Part shown: positions 10,101 to 19,690 of the stretch, one piece after another | Position numbering within the stretch: position 1 is the first letter of the stretch | How the letters are laid out: the number at the start of each line of letters is the position of its first letter | DNA from: Protostelium mycophagum | Taxonomy: Eukaryota > Evosea > Variosea > Protosteliida > Protosteliaceae | NCBI GenBank assembly: GCA_002081555.1 | Contig: MZNV01000709.1 | Coordinates: forward strand, 1-21,155 | Direction of reading: 5' to 3' | DNA length: 21,155 nt | Notes under the pieces: model-generated | Told to the model about the DNA's origin: nothing | The model's database searches: none | The model's input: the letters and a program-made list of their open reading frames with translations, nothing else | Position numbers and translations under genes: made by a program

Positions 10101-12794
10101 CGGGTTTCCTCTACAATGACGTCAGATTACGTCATCACGAGTCATCATGACGTCACTCACACATTGTCTGTCTCTCCAGTGATGACAGAGTTCTCCAGCA
10201 TGGATTGTCCGTTGACCATATATCCGACCATATTGTCCAAAGCTTTCAGGTTGATAAAACGCATCGAGGATTTTCCCCAGACACCGTGCTGTCTGCACTT
10301 GTATACGATGCAGTTGGTGAATCTGGCCTCTAGGCTGAAGCCGCTACGGGTGGTGTTGTAGGGTCCCTGTCGACATTTCAGATGTGTCGACATCGACTTG
10401 TAGACGTAGGAATTTTTTATAGAATATCTGAGTGAGAGGATGATGACGTCATCAGAAGTATTACCGTCTGGGGGTCGTAATGACCCATCTCCGTCGTCTC
10501 ATCAGACTTCATCATGTCGTCGATGTGAATTCCGCTGGAGAACATGCTGTGCGCCACGTTGTTGTCAAAAAGTCCCAGGGGAAGTCTTCTTGGCCACATC
10601 CATTCAGAGTTGGCCCAGTTCTTTCCTCCCAAATGAAGGGGATGCTCCGGCATGGAGAACCAGTATCCATGGAAACCTGGTCTATTTCAGCGACGAGCTC
10701 CAAAGAATCTGGCATCTTCTAAAAATAGATCACCTGAGACGGCGGCATTGTTGGTGAAATTGTTGTTGGGGTTAACAATCCAGAAAATGGCGGGGGTTAC
10801 GTCGGTGGGGAGTAACTGTTTCGTTGTGATCTTCCCAATGGGCCTGGCGTACATTCCCAAGTTGTGGTCGAATACGTTTCCGTACTCACCTGTGGTTTTT
10901 AATATATAGTAGCAAAACCGAGTTGAGGGTACTGGAAATCTCGGTGAAATTTCAAATTACGTACCACCATCCTCCAAAAAGTACATGTGACCAGTGGAGT
11001 TGTAGGCGACATTGTTTCTGACGGTAACTCCATAGGACTCTGTATCAATCAGCATCTACAACAGACACAACTACATAGTTGTAGAATGTCATTCCACAAA
11101 AAGCCGATGAGCATTTGTAACCCCAGACCAGGTCGGAATTTCTAATCACAACTACACCGTTGTAGATGACTTACCGTGCACTACAATGGACCTCTGGAAA
11201 GTGTCGTGAATCGAGCAGGAGTCGACGGTCACTCCGAGTCCGAAAGTCTCCCTCATGTTGTGGAAATGTACGGGGTATCTGGCGAGGGTTCCCTGCTGTC
11301 CGAGTTGTGTGAACTCCACCCCAAAGATCTATTTTTAGGTCAGATGATGACGTCATCAAGAGTACGAATATCGTAGAATTTTTAAGGAAATACAGGTTTA
11401 AATTGAATCTACACCTTTGTAGATGGACCCTTTCTCATCATGAAATGTCCTCCAAAACCATCACCAACAGATGCAGAGTCACTTCTCACTAAAATGCGGC
11501 GGGTCAACAATCTACAACGCTCAGAATTTTCCCGCCAAAAAATTCGAAATTTAAATACCCGACTTCGGCGCGTTCATCTCCTTGTCCCCAGTGAGTGTAC
11601 AAAAGTGCAGAGCTCAATGTGATGGTCTTGCCTGAATACGGTGAGTGAAATTCCGCGGAAATTTCGGGGATAACTCACCGCTGATTGCGGTGATGGTGAA
11701 TCTTTCGTTCTGGTCTGGGAATACCTGACCTCTTACCTTCAAGCCGTAAGTTTTTTTGTGACATGTTATTATATTAAATTCGAGCAACAGACGCATAGCG
11801 TCTCGTTGTAATCAGATAACATATCACGGTAAGAACCGTGCATCTCTCGGTAATAAAATTACATACGGGGTCATAGTCTGGTGAAGGGGTAGTTCTGTAG
11901 TCCAAAACCTCACTGAAATCTGTAGAGGCCACCACAATCTCGTCTCCAACCTAAAAATAGAATGAGTACTCACTCTCTGTCACAACGAGACAAAAACATA
12001 CTTTGAAAGGCGGCAAAGCCGCACATCTAAATAGTTACAGATTGACATATCATTTCTGTTGTGATGCACAAACCTGCCAGTTGACGGCGTCTAAGACAGT
12101 GATGGTGTTTGTCTTGGCGTTAGCGGTTGCTGCCAGCCTGGTCCAAGTGGGACCGGTCACTCTTCCAAAAAGCTCGATGGAGCCTCCATTCGTCACCACA
12201 AAACCCTTCTTACCGAAGGCGGCTGTAGACGTCAGATTTGACGTATGTCATTTTTGACGTATTTCTGTCAAAGAAATACACGATGAGGGTAAAGACGAAG
12301 AGGATGACTCACTGCCGTCATCGTCGAAGCCGAGATCTTGGGCAGTATCGGGTCTGCCGCTAAGAGTGATGATAACTTTGGAAGTGATCGGACAGTCGGA
12401 ACTTCCCGCGATCAATTTACCTGCATATCGTGAGCATATGATGAATAAATGGATGAAAAAATGGATGACATAAAGAGTATGATACCTCCTCTTCCGACCA
12501 TGATGGAAGCAGCGATGAGTTCTAAATCGATGTTGGCGATGGTTAAAGTTCCATTGATTAAAATGGGGCCATATGTCACTCCTGGTGATGAGTCCAAAAC
12601 GACATTACTACCGGCGGCAATGTAAACAGAAGATCCCGCAGTACTTGGCTGCGCTGTGACGTGTCATCCTCTATCATTTGGAAATAAATCTTACAGGTCG
12701 CCCAGCGGGTTCCTGAGGTGCTTGGGCATGCTGCGAGAGCACTTAAAATACAAAATACTGATAATATCAGTATAGACACAGGAGAGGAGGCCAT
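7160..12794 (-). CDS. Secreted G8 / parallel-beta-helix protein, CEMIP/TMEM2-like, probable GPI anchor (about 1271 aa)
   Basis: 26 exons in consistent phase: 12794-12695, 12653-12486, 12420-12313, 12222-12074, 11950-11867, 11736-11679, 11631-11559, 11511-11415, 11328-11175, 11039-10965, 10889-10734, 10676-10465, 10396-10161, 10110-10028, 9974-9802, 9742-9661, 9607-9483, 9417-9351, 9297-9192, 9098-8949, 8897-8572, 8467-8289, 8229-7831, 7747-7618, 7573-7439, 7350-7160. A signal peptide (MASSPVSILILSVFCILSAL) precedes a G8 domain (~34-175: ILINGTLTIAN, GSIELFGR). Family hallmarks follow: VGDEIVVASTDF, RAEVGLLTR, RYPVHFHNM, SIHDTFQRSIVVH, GHMYFLEDG, FWIVNPNNNF, then beta-helix repeats to ~560. 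The C-terminal half (~590-1230) is beta-rich and unassigned. The last ~20 residues are hydrophobic with no cytoplasmic tail, after a Ser/Gly-rich spacer, fitting a GPI signal. Relatives bind or cut hyaluronan at the cell surface; the substrate here is unknown. The 9192/9098 junction uses a weak donor. Confidence 0.88.
11785..11840. repeat. Two hairpins in one intron of the G8 gene
   Basis: CAAC-AGACGC-ATA-GCGTCT-C-GTTG (11785-11808) forms a 10-bp stem with one bulge. CACGGT-AAGA-ACCGTG (11825-11840) forms a 6-bp stem with a tetraloop. Both lie in intron 11866-11737, one of the longer introns of this gene. Confidence 0.6.
12010..12022. repeat. GC-rich triloop hairpin in an intron
   Basis: GCGGC-AAA-GCCGC lies in intron 12073-11951 of the G8 gene. 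Its stem matches the hairpin at 1912-1926, and its minus-strand counterpart there reads GCGGCAAGGCCGC. Confidence 0.55.
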
Positions 12795-13240
12795 CGTGGC
12801 TGTGCGCTGTCCTGGTCGCCAGAAATGAGAAGTAAGCGATTCTGCCGGCAACTTCACCTCTACACGGTAGCGCACGTATGATACACCGTAGTTAACGCGA
12901 GCGTACCTTGTTCTAAGATTGAGGTTTGAGCGTTTCTTCGACAAAACGTCGACATAGGGCAGGACAGGCGAAACGGATGTCCGCCATTCATTGCGGTTCT
13001 TACCGCGCAGCTCCAGAATCAGTACCAGAAGATTCATTTGGTTTCACACCTTCACGTCAGTGAAGACATTCCAAGCTGGTATAGAAGTCACTGACTGCCG
13101 GCACTTACAGCTCTTTGCAAGGCCAGGCGAAGTGTACTTTCCACTTCCAGAGCAAAGGTGTGGGCATTTTCGTACATTATATTATTTTTTGGACTATAAT
13201 AAAATGTGAGTTCCCTCGAGTCTTTCAAAAGAAGATAAAT
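12795..13240. other. Intergenic: promoter side of the G8 gene and 3' side of the B-box gene
   Basis: The two genes are tandem on the minus strand. The frame of the G8 gene stays open upstream of its ATG (to about 13037), but the signal peptide starts exactly at the 12794 ATG, so the open stretch is taken as 5'UTR. No clear AATAAA was seen after the B-box gene stop, and no other gene is visible. Confidence 0.5.
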
Positions 13241-16200
13241 TCAACTGTGTATTCGAACTCGTGTGTGAGCGGCCCACTTCCCGATCCTGTGGAGATCGCG
13301 ATCGCATTCATTGCAAAATGTTGAGTCTCCACAATCTTTGCAGATCAACTGATCCGGCGTTGTCTTCTCACAGCGGCTACATGGTGGGTCCTGTTCATGA
13401 TTAACATGATTACTAAGTGTTTTATTCTTTTGTGGTGGATTTATTCACGGATCATACCGCCCATTTTCACGGTTACTAACGTAACAAAAACAAATTTAGT
13501 TTCGTGAAAAACAAAATACAAATACGCACGTGAGGTTTTGGGGCGGCAGGGGGTGGTCGTGGTGGTCTACAACGCATCAGCTTTTCCAAAACATTTTATA
13601 TTGTTCAAAATCATCTCACCTTGCTGGTGGAGGTGTTGTGGGCGGTGTTGCCCTTGTGGCGATAGGTGATTGTCTCAACATCATCGGTGATAGACATTGT
13701 TTCGGTGATAATGACTCTGATGATGTTGTCCGCGACATCGCATGAATAGCACGAGATATCGTATTGTCGACAGGCATATTCGTCGTGTTGTTCTGTGCCA
13801 TAGAGAGTGATTTAAAACTGGACTCTCTGCTGACAGATGGTGAGACTTGTGGGGGTGTCCTCGATGGTGGCGGAGGTGTGACGGGTTTTTTCATTAATAT
13901 TTCAGAATTTCTGGACTGTCGAAGCGAGCCCTGCGGCGTTTGCGGTTTCCGAGTTGTAGATGGTCCAGGTCTCACCTAGAAACTTCAGTGGATTCTCACG
14001 GAAAGATCGTCGAAAATTCCTCACGAAGGAGTCTTGACTCTTGACACGTGTCGGCGCTGGAAATTTCAGTGAAAATTCGGTTAAATACTACTCACGTGAA
14101 AAAATTCTTTTTGGCGTGTGAGCTTCTTCAGTTCCCCACGAGTTTTCTGCGAGTTCTACCGTTTCCAAGACGGGCTCTATCGTTCTGAGAACGTCAGAAA
14201 ATAACTAGAACTTTACCGGAAAAATCAATGTATTTTCAAAAATAAAAGCTCACTCGGAATTATTCGTAGGGTGATTGTTTTGAAATAAATATGGTGTTTC
14301 TGTCGGATTTGCACCCTGAGCTCAGTTATTATTGTTGGAATTCAACTTGGCATGACATTTGCAAACTTTTGATTCTCCAATATTTTTTCTGACATTTTTT
14401 TGGATTTATTATTTGAATTTGGAATTTTTCAAGTTGGTTATTTTGTAATTTCCATCGATCTAATATTAGAAGATCCCGAAAGAAAAATTTCCCGCCAAAA
14501 ACAGATTTTAAATATCAAATCCTTACCAGGAGAGTCAATCTATCATCTATTGATTTTTCAAGTAGCGCATAGTGTGAGTCAATCTCCTCATACCATACCG
14601 AATCTTCTGTGATATTTTCTACAGGGTCCCATCTTGAAAAATCAGTGAAATTTCTTGGATTTTTCACAATATTTTCTGAGAAAAGATCGCGAAAGAGAAC
14701 TCCACCACAAAAAATGAAAAAAAATGATCGGACGAAAATTTTTCAAGTTTGAAAATAGAGTTGTAGATTAATATAGATTACGTACGAGTATGAATGATCA
14801 TCTATCAATTGATCTGGTGAATCTGTAGTTGTTGGCGGTGACCCAGTCGTTGACCCACCCACAGATCTATTATTAACTTCAGCAGCTACAACTTGATGCC
14901 CGAATTGTATTTCTGTACATAATACAAATCCTCGAACTTGCAAAAAAAATTTCGCCCCTGGCTTTGAGGCCAAAAAAATATTTTCTAATTAAATAAATAA
15001 TAATATAATTTGGCGGTTTCGGGGCCGTCATTTCCATTGTTTGACATTTGAAGAGATTTCCAAGGATATTCATTCTCGCCGAAAGAATTCAGAAATCAAA
15101 GTTTTTCAACATTTTCTGCTGGATTTTTTTTACGTATGCCCAGAAAATCTGACACCAAAAATTTTTATGACTTTACGGTAATCATATTACCAAAATATAA
15201 TTTTGATCAAATTCCTCACTTGACATATCGTCTCATTGTAGATGGTGGTGACGTCAGCGGACTTTCAAATCCGTCATCTATCCTCCAGCCGTAATCACTG
15301 ACACTCACGTAATCTTCCTCCCCTGGTGAGGGGGGTGACCCCTCTATGCCGGAGTTAAAGCTGGACGCGATGGGTACTGGAGTTGTTGAAACTCCGGGCT
15401 TCAACTTGAGAGTGAGGACCTCGTCTGTGACTTCTTGTAAAATGTTGAAAAATTTTCTGTTGATGTGCTCTGTGGATGTTATTCTCTTTTCTTCACGAAT
15501 ATTTTGGCGGGAAAAAAAGTCATTTTGGCGGGAAAATATCACCTGGCTGTGTGAGGTCCCTCGTGCTTCCGTTTCGCATTTGATACAATCCATAAGCGGG
15601 GATATCGAAATTCTTGAGTCTCTTCTGTATTTTGATCATGCCTTCAGATACTGTACAAGAGACAGGAACCTGATTTTTTCACCATCTACAACGACAATCT
15701 GTAGTATTGTAGATGTACGAGATTTACGTACAGTTATGGAAGTGATGGGAAGATTGACCAGTGTGATTTTAATAAACTGAGGCACATCTATCGAGGACAG
15801 AGACGGCTGTTTTCCTGAATCCATCTTCTCCTTTTCTTTTGAACTTTTTTCCTTCTTGACTGTAACGGTTACTTTTCGCCAAATTTTCTGGTATTTTCAG
15901 TATCACTCACGTTTCTCTTTTGAAGGGGCTTTGGTCAATTTATTGGGTGGACTTGGGCTCCTCTCCAATCTCTTCTCTTTATCTTTTCGTTTCTTGTCAT
16001 CTTTCTTATCATCTTTCTTATCATCTTTCCTATCATCTTTCTTATCATCTCTTCTGTCATCATTGTCTTTCGTCGGTCTTTTTTTGTTGTCATCTTTAGG
16101 TGATTTGAGCGAAGAGCCCAACAAGATCGCAGCCATCAGTGCGTTTGGATCTGCTTGAACGTTCCAGTTGTGATTGACAGCGCGGTTTGGTGGTGGTTCA

Positions 16201-16581
16201 GTCGGCTTCAGTAAATGTTTTCTTTGTGGTCTGATCTGCACTGATGGTGCTCTGCCCTGATGAGTTGTCAGAATGGGATTTCTTGAAATCGGTCATCAGA
16301 TCCCGTGGGGATGTTATACAATTTTTAAGTGGTTAAACGATCGGACAGTGGGATTGATCGACATTATGCAGCTTACCGGCGATTGTGCTCGTTTCATCTG
16401 AGATGGTCAATGCCAAACTTTGAATATTCAACTCACATAACTCAGGGGCCGCCGATCCGCGTGGCCATTCTCTGCATGAACGTTCTTTGCGAATACATCG
16501 AGAGGTTGCTCTGTTGTGGTCATCAGAAGCACATTTTCGGGGCTTCATGGACTAACCTTCTCTCTTGTGGTTTCTATTCAT
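13241..16581 (-). CDS. Proline-rich protein with ubiquitin-like segment and C-terminal B-box-type zinc finger (about 610 aa)
   Basis: Modelled exons: 16581-16557, 16510-16437, 16397-16377 (optional), 16256-15911, 15859-15728, 15650-15543, 15433-15220, 14866-14786, 14632-14527, 14315-14254, 14184-14096, 14056-14025, 13975-13620, 13566-13530, 13390-13241. The order is a basic N-terminus, a Lys/Asp repeat tract (~100-130), a segment shaped like a ubiquitin or Ras-binding fold (ITLVNLPITSI...MIKIQKRLKNF...VLTLKLKPG, ~175-245), a Ser/Thr/Pro-rich middle with acidic motifs (YVSVSDYGWRIDDGF, ENITEDSVWYEEID), a long PP/SP-rich stretch, and a B-box-like finger at the very C-terminus (CSRCEKTTPDQLICKDCG, then FCNECDRDLH and H). 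No RING or catalytic domain is visible. I do not recognise the family; a scaffold or adaptor role is only a guess. The first three exons and the long introns at 15219-14867 and 14526-14316 are the least certain parts. Confidence 0.68.
15997..16062 (-). repeat. 12-bp tandem repeat coding for Lys/Asp
   Basis: About five imperfect copies of TCATCTTTCTTA (plus strand) encode KKDD/RKDD units on the minus strand inside exon 16256-15911. A highly charged, disordered linker is expected, and the array is prone to length change. Confidence 0.85.
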
Positions 16582-16972
16582 TCGCTCAGACGGTCTCCTA
16601 TCTGATCTTTTATGTCGCTTGGTTTGGTTGTCTTGTTTGGGTTTGAGAGGGGAAAACGCCACGGTTGTCAGGGGCGGAAAGAGCCAAAAGCGGCCGCTTT
16701 TGACAGGCTATTTGGAATATAAAAAATGAGCTGCAACCACCAAGGACTCACGAGACATCTCCCTTCTGTGCTAACATCATATCCCTTTGAGGGAGTGTTT
16801 GAAAACCTGGCAACGATGATATTAAACTTTATAAAATCTAAAATCTATCTGAATAATCGCGTTGTAGATCCTAAATTCGAGGAATTGCTGAGGACGAGAT
16901 TCAGAGACACGGTTGATCACGTGCAGACTTTTTTGAAAGGAACAGGCCGATCTCATTTTCACACAACGAGCC
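16582..16972. promoter_or_regulatory. Divergent intergenic region between the B-box gene and HOP2
   Basis: This 391-bp gap separates head-to-head genes. It contains a perfect 18-bp palindrome (16685-16702) centred on a NotI site, and most of an 87-codon upstream ORF. No TATA element stands out. Confidence 0.5.
16685..16702. promoter_or_regulatory. Perfect 18-bp palindrome CAAAAGCGGCCGCTTTTG
   Basis: The inverted repeat has no spacer and stands about 105 bp upstream of the B-box gene start and 270 bp upstream of the HOP2 start. It is a candidate dimer-binding operator. CGGCCG is a CGG everted pair, the type of triplet bound by Zn2Cys6 proteins, one of which is encoded 1.7 kb away. That link is speculative. 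Confidence 0.5.
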
Positions 16973-16989
16973 ATGGCGAAGGGAGATGA
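16726..16989 (+). CDS. 87-aa upstream ORF overlapping the HOP2 start
   Basis: An uninterrupted ATG-to-stop frame whose last 17 bases overlap the HOP2 coding start in another frame. The product (starts MSCNHQGLTRHLPSV; includes VFENLATMILNFIK and FEELLRTRFRDTVDHVQTF) looks amphipathic and helical rather than random. I do not recognise it. It could be a real small protein, a translated uORF controlling HOP2, or chance. Confidence 0.35.
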   Translation: MSCNHQGLTRHLPSVLTSYPFEGVFENLATMILNFIKSKIYLNNRVVDPKFEELLRTRFRDTVDHVQTFLKGTGRSHFHTTSHGEGR

Positions 16990-18058
16990 CAAGAAAGAGA
17001 AGAAAGCAAAGCTATCTGATAAAGAAGGTGGGGTACTCTTCACAACCTTTGCTGACATCAAAACAGCCCAAAAGATGATTTTGGAATACATGGAACAGGT
17101 AATTACCCAACATCACTTTGATCAACTAACTGTTCCAGCAAAATCGTCCCTATAATTCTCAGATCGTTTCTGATAACCTCCATGGTGCCGTAGGAAAGGC
17201 ACAAGCCGTTAAAATACTCGATACTCTTGTCGAATCAGGCAAACTTACAGTCAAAGAGGCAGGAAAACAAAAGATCTACTGGAGGACACAGGTATGCCTT
17301 GCGACACACTGGTCCTCTTTATTTCTTATAAAACGAACAGGAAGATGCCGGAGAGCCACGAGATCTCAAAGAGATGGATTCAAAAATCTCCTCGTTGCAA
17401 CAAGAGGCAACGGAGGTCAATGAAGCCGTGAAGGATTTATCTGCGAGTATGTTTTTGGCTCTTGATCACCAGTTCATTTCGCCAGAATCATCTCTACACT
17501 GCAGCTCTGCCATTATAATGCGCTTCTGATGTACACCACAAATATTGAAACATTCCAGCTCTCAAGGCTTTGGTTTCCACACCCACAAATGCAGAGGCAG
17601 ACGACCGCCTCAAAGCGGCTCAAACCGAGGTAAAAGTGTTCACACTTGTACAAAATTTAAAATCTAAACAGAACGAACAATTGAAAGTCAGACTCGCTTC
17701 CATACAAGGAAATGCCACACCGATAACACCAACACAGAAGAAAAAGCTGGAAAAAGAATACGAGAACGCCAAGGTGACATTCTGAAGACCAATTGATATC
17801 TGACACTCTACAGTCCATTTGGAAGAAGAGAAAGCGCATGGTAATCCTTTCAAATACAACAAAAAGATCCAAAAATTTCGACCAAAAATAATGGAGTCCG
17901 ATACTGATAAAAAGCAGGCAAAAAATATCATAGACTCGCTGGGAGAGCAGAGCGGAAAGAAGTACAAAGTCTGGAAAGATGAGCTCGGCTTCGAGGACGA
18001 CGACGATTTCAGTGTCAACCCCGACCAAGACCAGACCTCCAAAATGCGAGGAAAATGA
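16973..18058 (+). CDS. HOP2: Homologous-pairing protein 2 (HOP2/PSMC3IP/TBPIP), about 241 aa
   Basis: Seven exons: 16973-17098, 17139-17291, 17341-17446, 17559-17629, 17672-17773, 17814-17840, 17918-18058. Residues ~30-93 form the winged-helix DNA-binding domain (AQKMILEYMEQ, then QNRPYNSQIVSDN, VGKAQAVKILDTLVESGKLT, GKQKIYW). A leucine-zipper/coiled-coil region follows (~97-190), with LKALVSTPT and TPTQKKKLEKEY, then the signature SIWKKRKRM across a 27-bp exon, and a C-terminal helix plus acidic tail (LGFEDDDDFSV). HOP2 pairs with MND1 and helps RAD51/DMC1 capture duplex DNA and invade homologues in meiosis. Length is close to the ~217-aa human protein, with a longer charged N-terminus. The 42-nt intron 17630-17671 has no stop and is a multiple of three, so retention would insert 14 residues; family spacing favours splicing. 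Confidence 0.95.
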
Positions 18059-18399
18059 AGTAAAAATTTGTACATATCTCTTCATTACTATTAATTTAGT
18101 CATTCTGACATCTTTACGCCTGTGACAGGTGTCATCTGGTAAAAAAAGAGGTGGACGAACCCCAAGACGTCTCTCCTTATTGTTATGTTAATCACGCTCT
18201 TGATATATTCTTCTGTTCCGTGAATTTTCAGGTCACCCTGCACGGTTAACCTGCACAGATTCATTCTTCCATTTATATTTAAAAATTTTCAACAGTTGTG
18301 TTTTTTTACAATAACACTTTTGTAAATTTTTAAAAAAGTTTTAAATCTGGCCACAAAAAATAAATTCTGAAAAAACCGCAAATACAATGAAAAAATAAT
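18059..18399. other. Convergent 3' flanks of HOP2 and the Zn2Cys6 gene
   Basis: AT-rich DNA between two stop codons that point at each other. A plus-strand AATAAA occurs at 18359-18364, late but usable for HOP2. No clear minus-strand hexamer was seen. No gene found. Confidence 0.5.
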
Positions 18400-19690
18400 C
18401 TACCTCTTCCTCTCCGTCAGAACAAGCGTTGGGAGATGCCCGAAAAGCTCGGACACTGTCTCGGGAGAAAATAAATCAAAGAAGGCAGCAGGCGGGGTGG
18501 GGGTTTCTCTCGACCAGCTTGTCTCCTGATGACGTCATCACACGTCAGATACTGATGAGTTGTCTTACCGTGCGGAACGCGTCGTTCACGTGTAAGATGG
18601 AAGCAAACTTGTCCAAAACAACACAAGGATATTCCAGCAGATCTGACACTTTCTACAACACGTCAAATTGAATCTTCCAGGCATTTTTACCCAAAATCAT
18701 TATTTTTCAAACATTTTTATATTTATTGGATTTTTAAAATAGATCAGCGTTGATGATTTGGCAATGCCTGGGCGACAGAATAACAAAAGCAATACTGAGT
18801 TACTTACAACCAGGTCGCCTTTCTCTTGTGCTAGCGTCATGCTCATCTGCTGTGCTTGCTCTGGTGTGAGCCACTTTTTCATTGAGAGTAACTTTTGGGG
18901 TCATCACAATAAAGTTTGTATGGACTTACCCTCGTTGTGTGGGTTTCGATTGCTTTTTTAAAGACGTTAATCAGTTGGTTTCCTGTCGGTCTGTGTACAT
19001 TCAGTCGAGGGATGATAATGATAGTTGTCATATCATCGCCGTCATTTAAGACCAACATCATGCTTAATGTATCAAATGAATGGATGGTGGTGCACGTACA
19101 ATTTGCTCAAACCAATCGTCGTCTCTTTGACAAAAGTTTCAAAGACAGCAGCGTCTTCGTCATAAAGTTGGCTCTGAGGAGATGGTGCAGGTGATGAATT
19201 CTCAGGAGCTGTGATGGGGCTATCTGCGCGAGCTGTATCTTTTCAGATGAGTAATAACAACGACATTTTACCATCAAAATGTGAATTGAAATACATGGAG
19301 GACAGAAGAGCCACTTCATCCTGCGTCATCTTTTCAATTCCTTCGGAGGGTGACTGAGAGAGTTATTCAAACAATAATTGAGAGTAGGATCAAAAACCCA
19401 CTTTTAGTATGGAATCTGTTGGTGATAATGTTTGTGGATATTGGCTTGAGAGTGTTTCTGGGCTATGTGTCTTTTTAAATCTCTTATCAGGAGCAGAGAC
19501 ACATTCAGTCCCTGTTTTCACACATCTAAAACAGGGACGTACTGTTGAATCGTGAGATCAAAACCACATATAGATCGCCACCTTCATCGCAAGATAAATG
19601 ACGCTCCCGACATGAGGCGCAAGATGGCTTCCTGATCTTTGTTTTTTGACCCTCCTTATTGTTATTTGTGTCGGATGGTTCTTGCATCAT
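18400..19690 (-). CDS. Zn(II)2Cys6 transcription factor with PAS-like C-terminus, ERT1-like (about 298 aa)
   Basis: Exons: 19690-19582, 19541-19402, 19353-19272, 19238-19100, 19062-18930, 18891-18808, 18652-18569, 18525-18400; phases agree. The binuclear zinc cluster is complete and split by an intron: C24-x2-C27-x6-C34-x5-C40-x2-C43-x6-C50, reading CASCRERHLSCDEVRPC then FRCVKTGTEC. This fold binds CGG-type triplets as a dimer. A Ser/Pro linker and a region with GNQLINVFKKAIE follow, then a PAS-like start (LLEYPCVVLDKFASILHVND) and end (FFDLFSPETVSELFG). The zinc cluster with a PAS end is the layout of fungal ERT1/AcuK-type gluconeogenesis regulators, which are roughly twice as long. The regulatory target is unknown. 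ATG 19690 is chosen as the first Met before the cluster; the frame is open further upstream. Confidence 0.82.

Noticed and set aside
10677-10733. A 15-nt intron gtgatctatttttag in the G8 gene
   Set aside because: A 57-nt intron ending ...atagaccag restores the family motif (AAVSGFHGYWFSMP), so the short version is not needed.
11040-11174. A micro-exon inside this G8-gene intron, flanked by 23-nt and 19-nt introns
   Set aside because: It was needed only if the acceptor was ...tgttgtag. Using ...gatacag|AG gives the right phase and the family sequence VVH-ESYGVTVRNN with a single ordinary intron.
12576-13037. N-terminal extension of the G8 protein upstream of its signal peptide
   Set aside because: The frame is open, but the hydrophobic leader begins at the 12794 ATG and the upstream residues look like translated UTR.
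17657-18103. Long minus-strand open frames opposite the HOP2 3' exons
   Set aside because: Shadows of Lys/Glu-rich coding sequence read in reverse; HOP2 homology fixes the plus strand.
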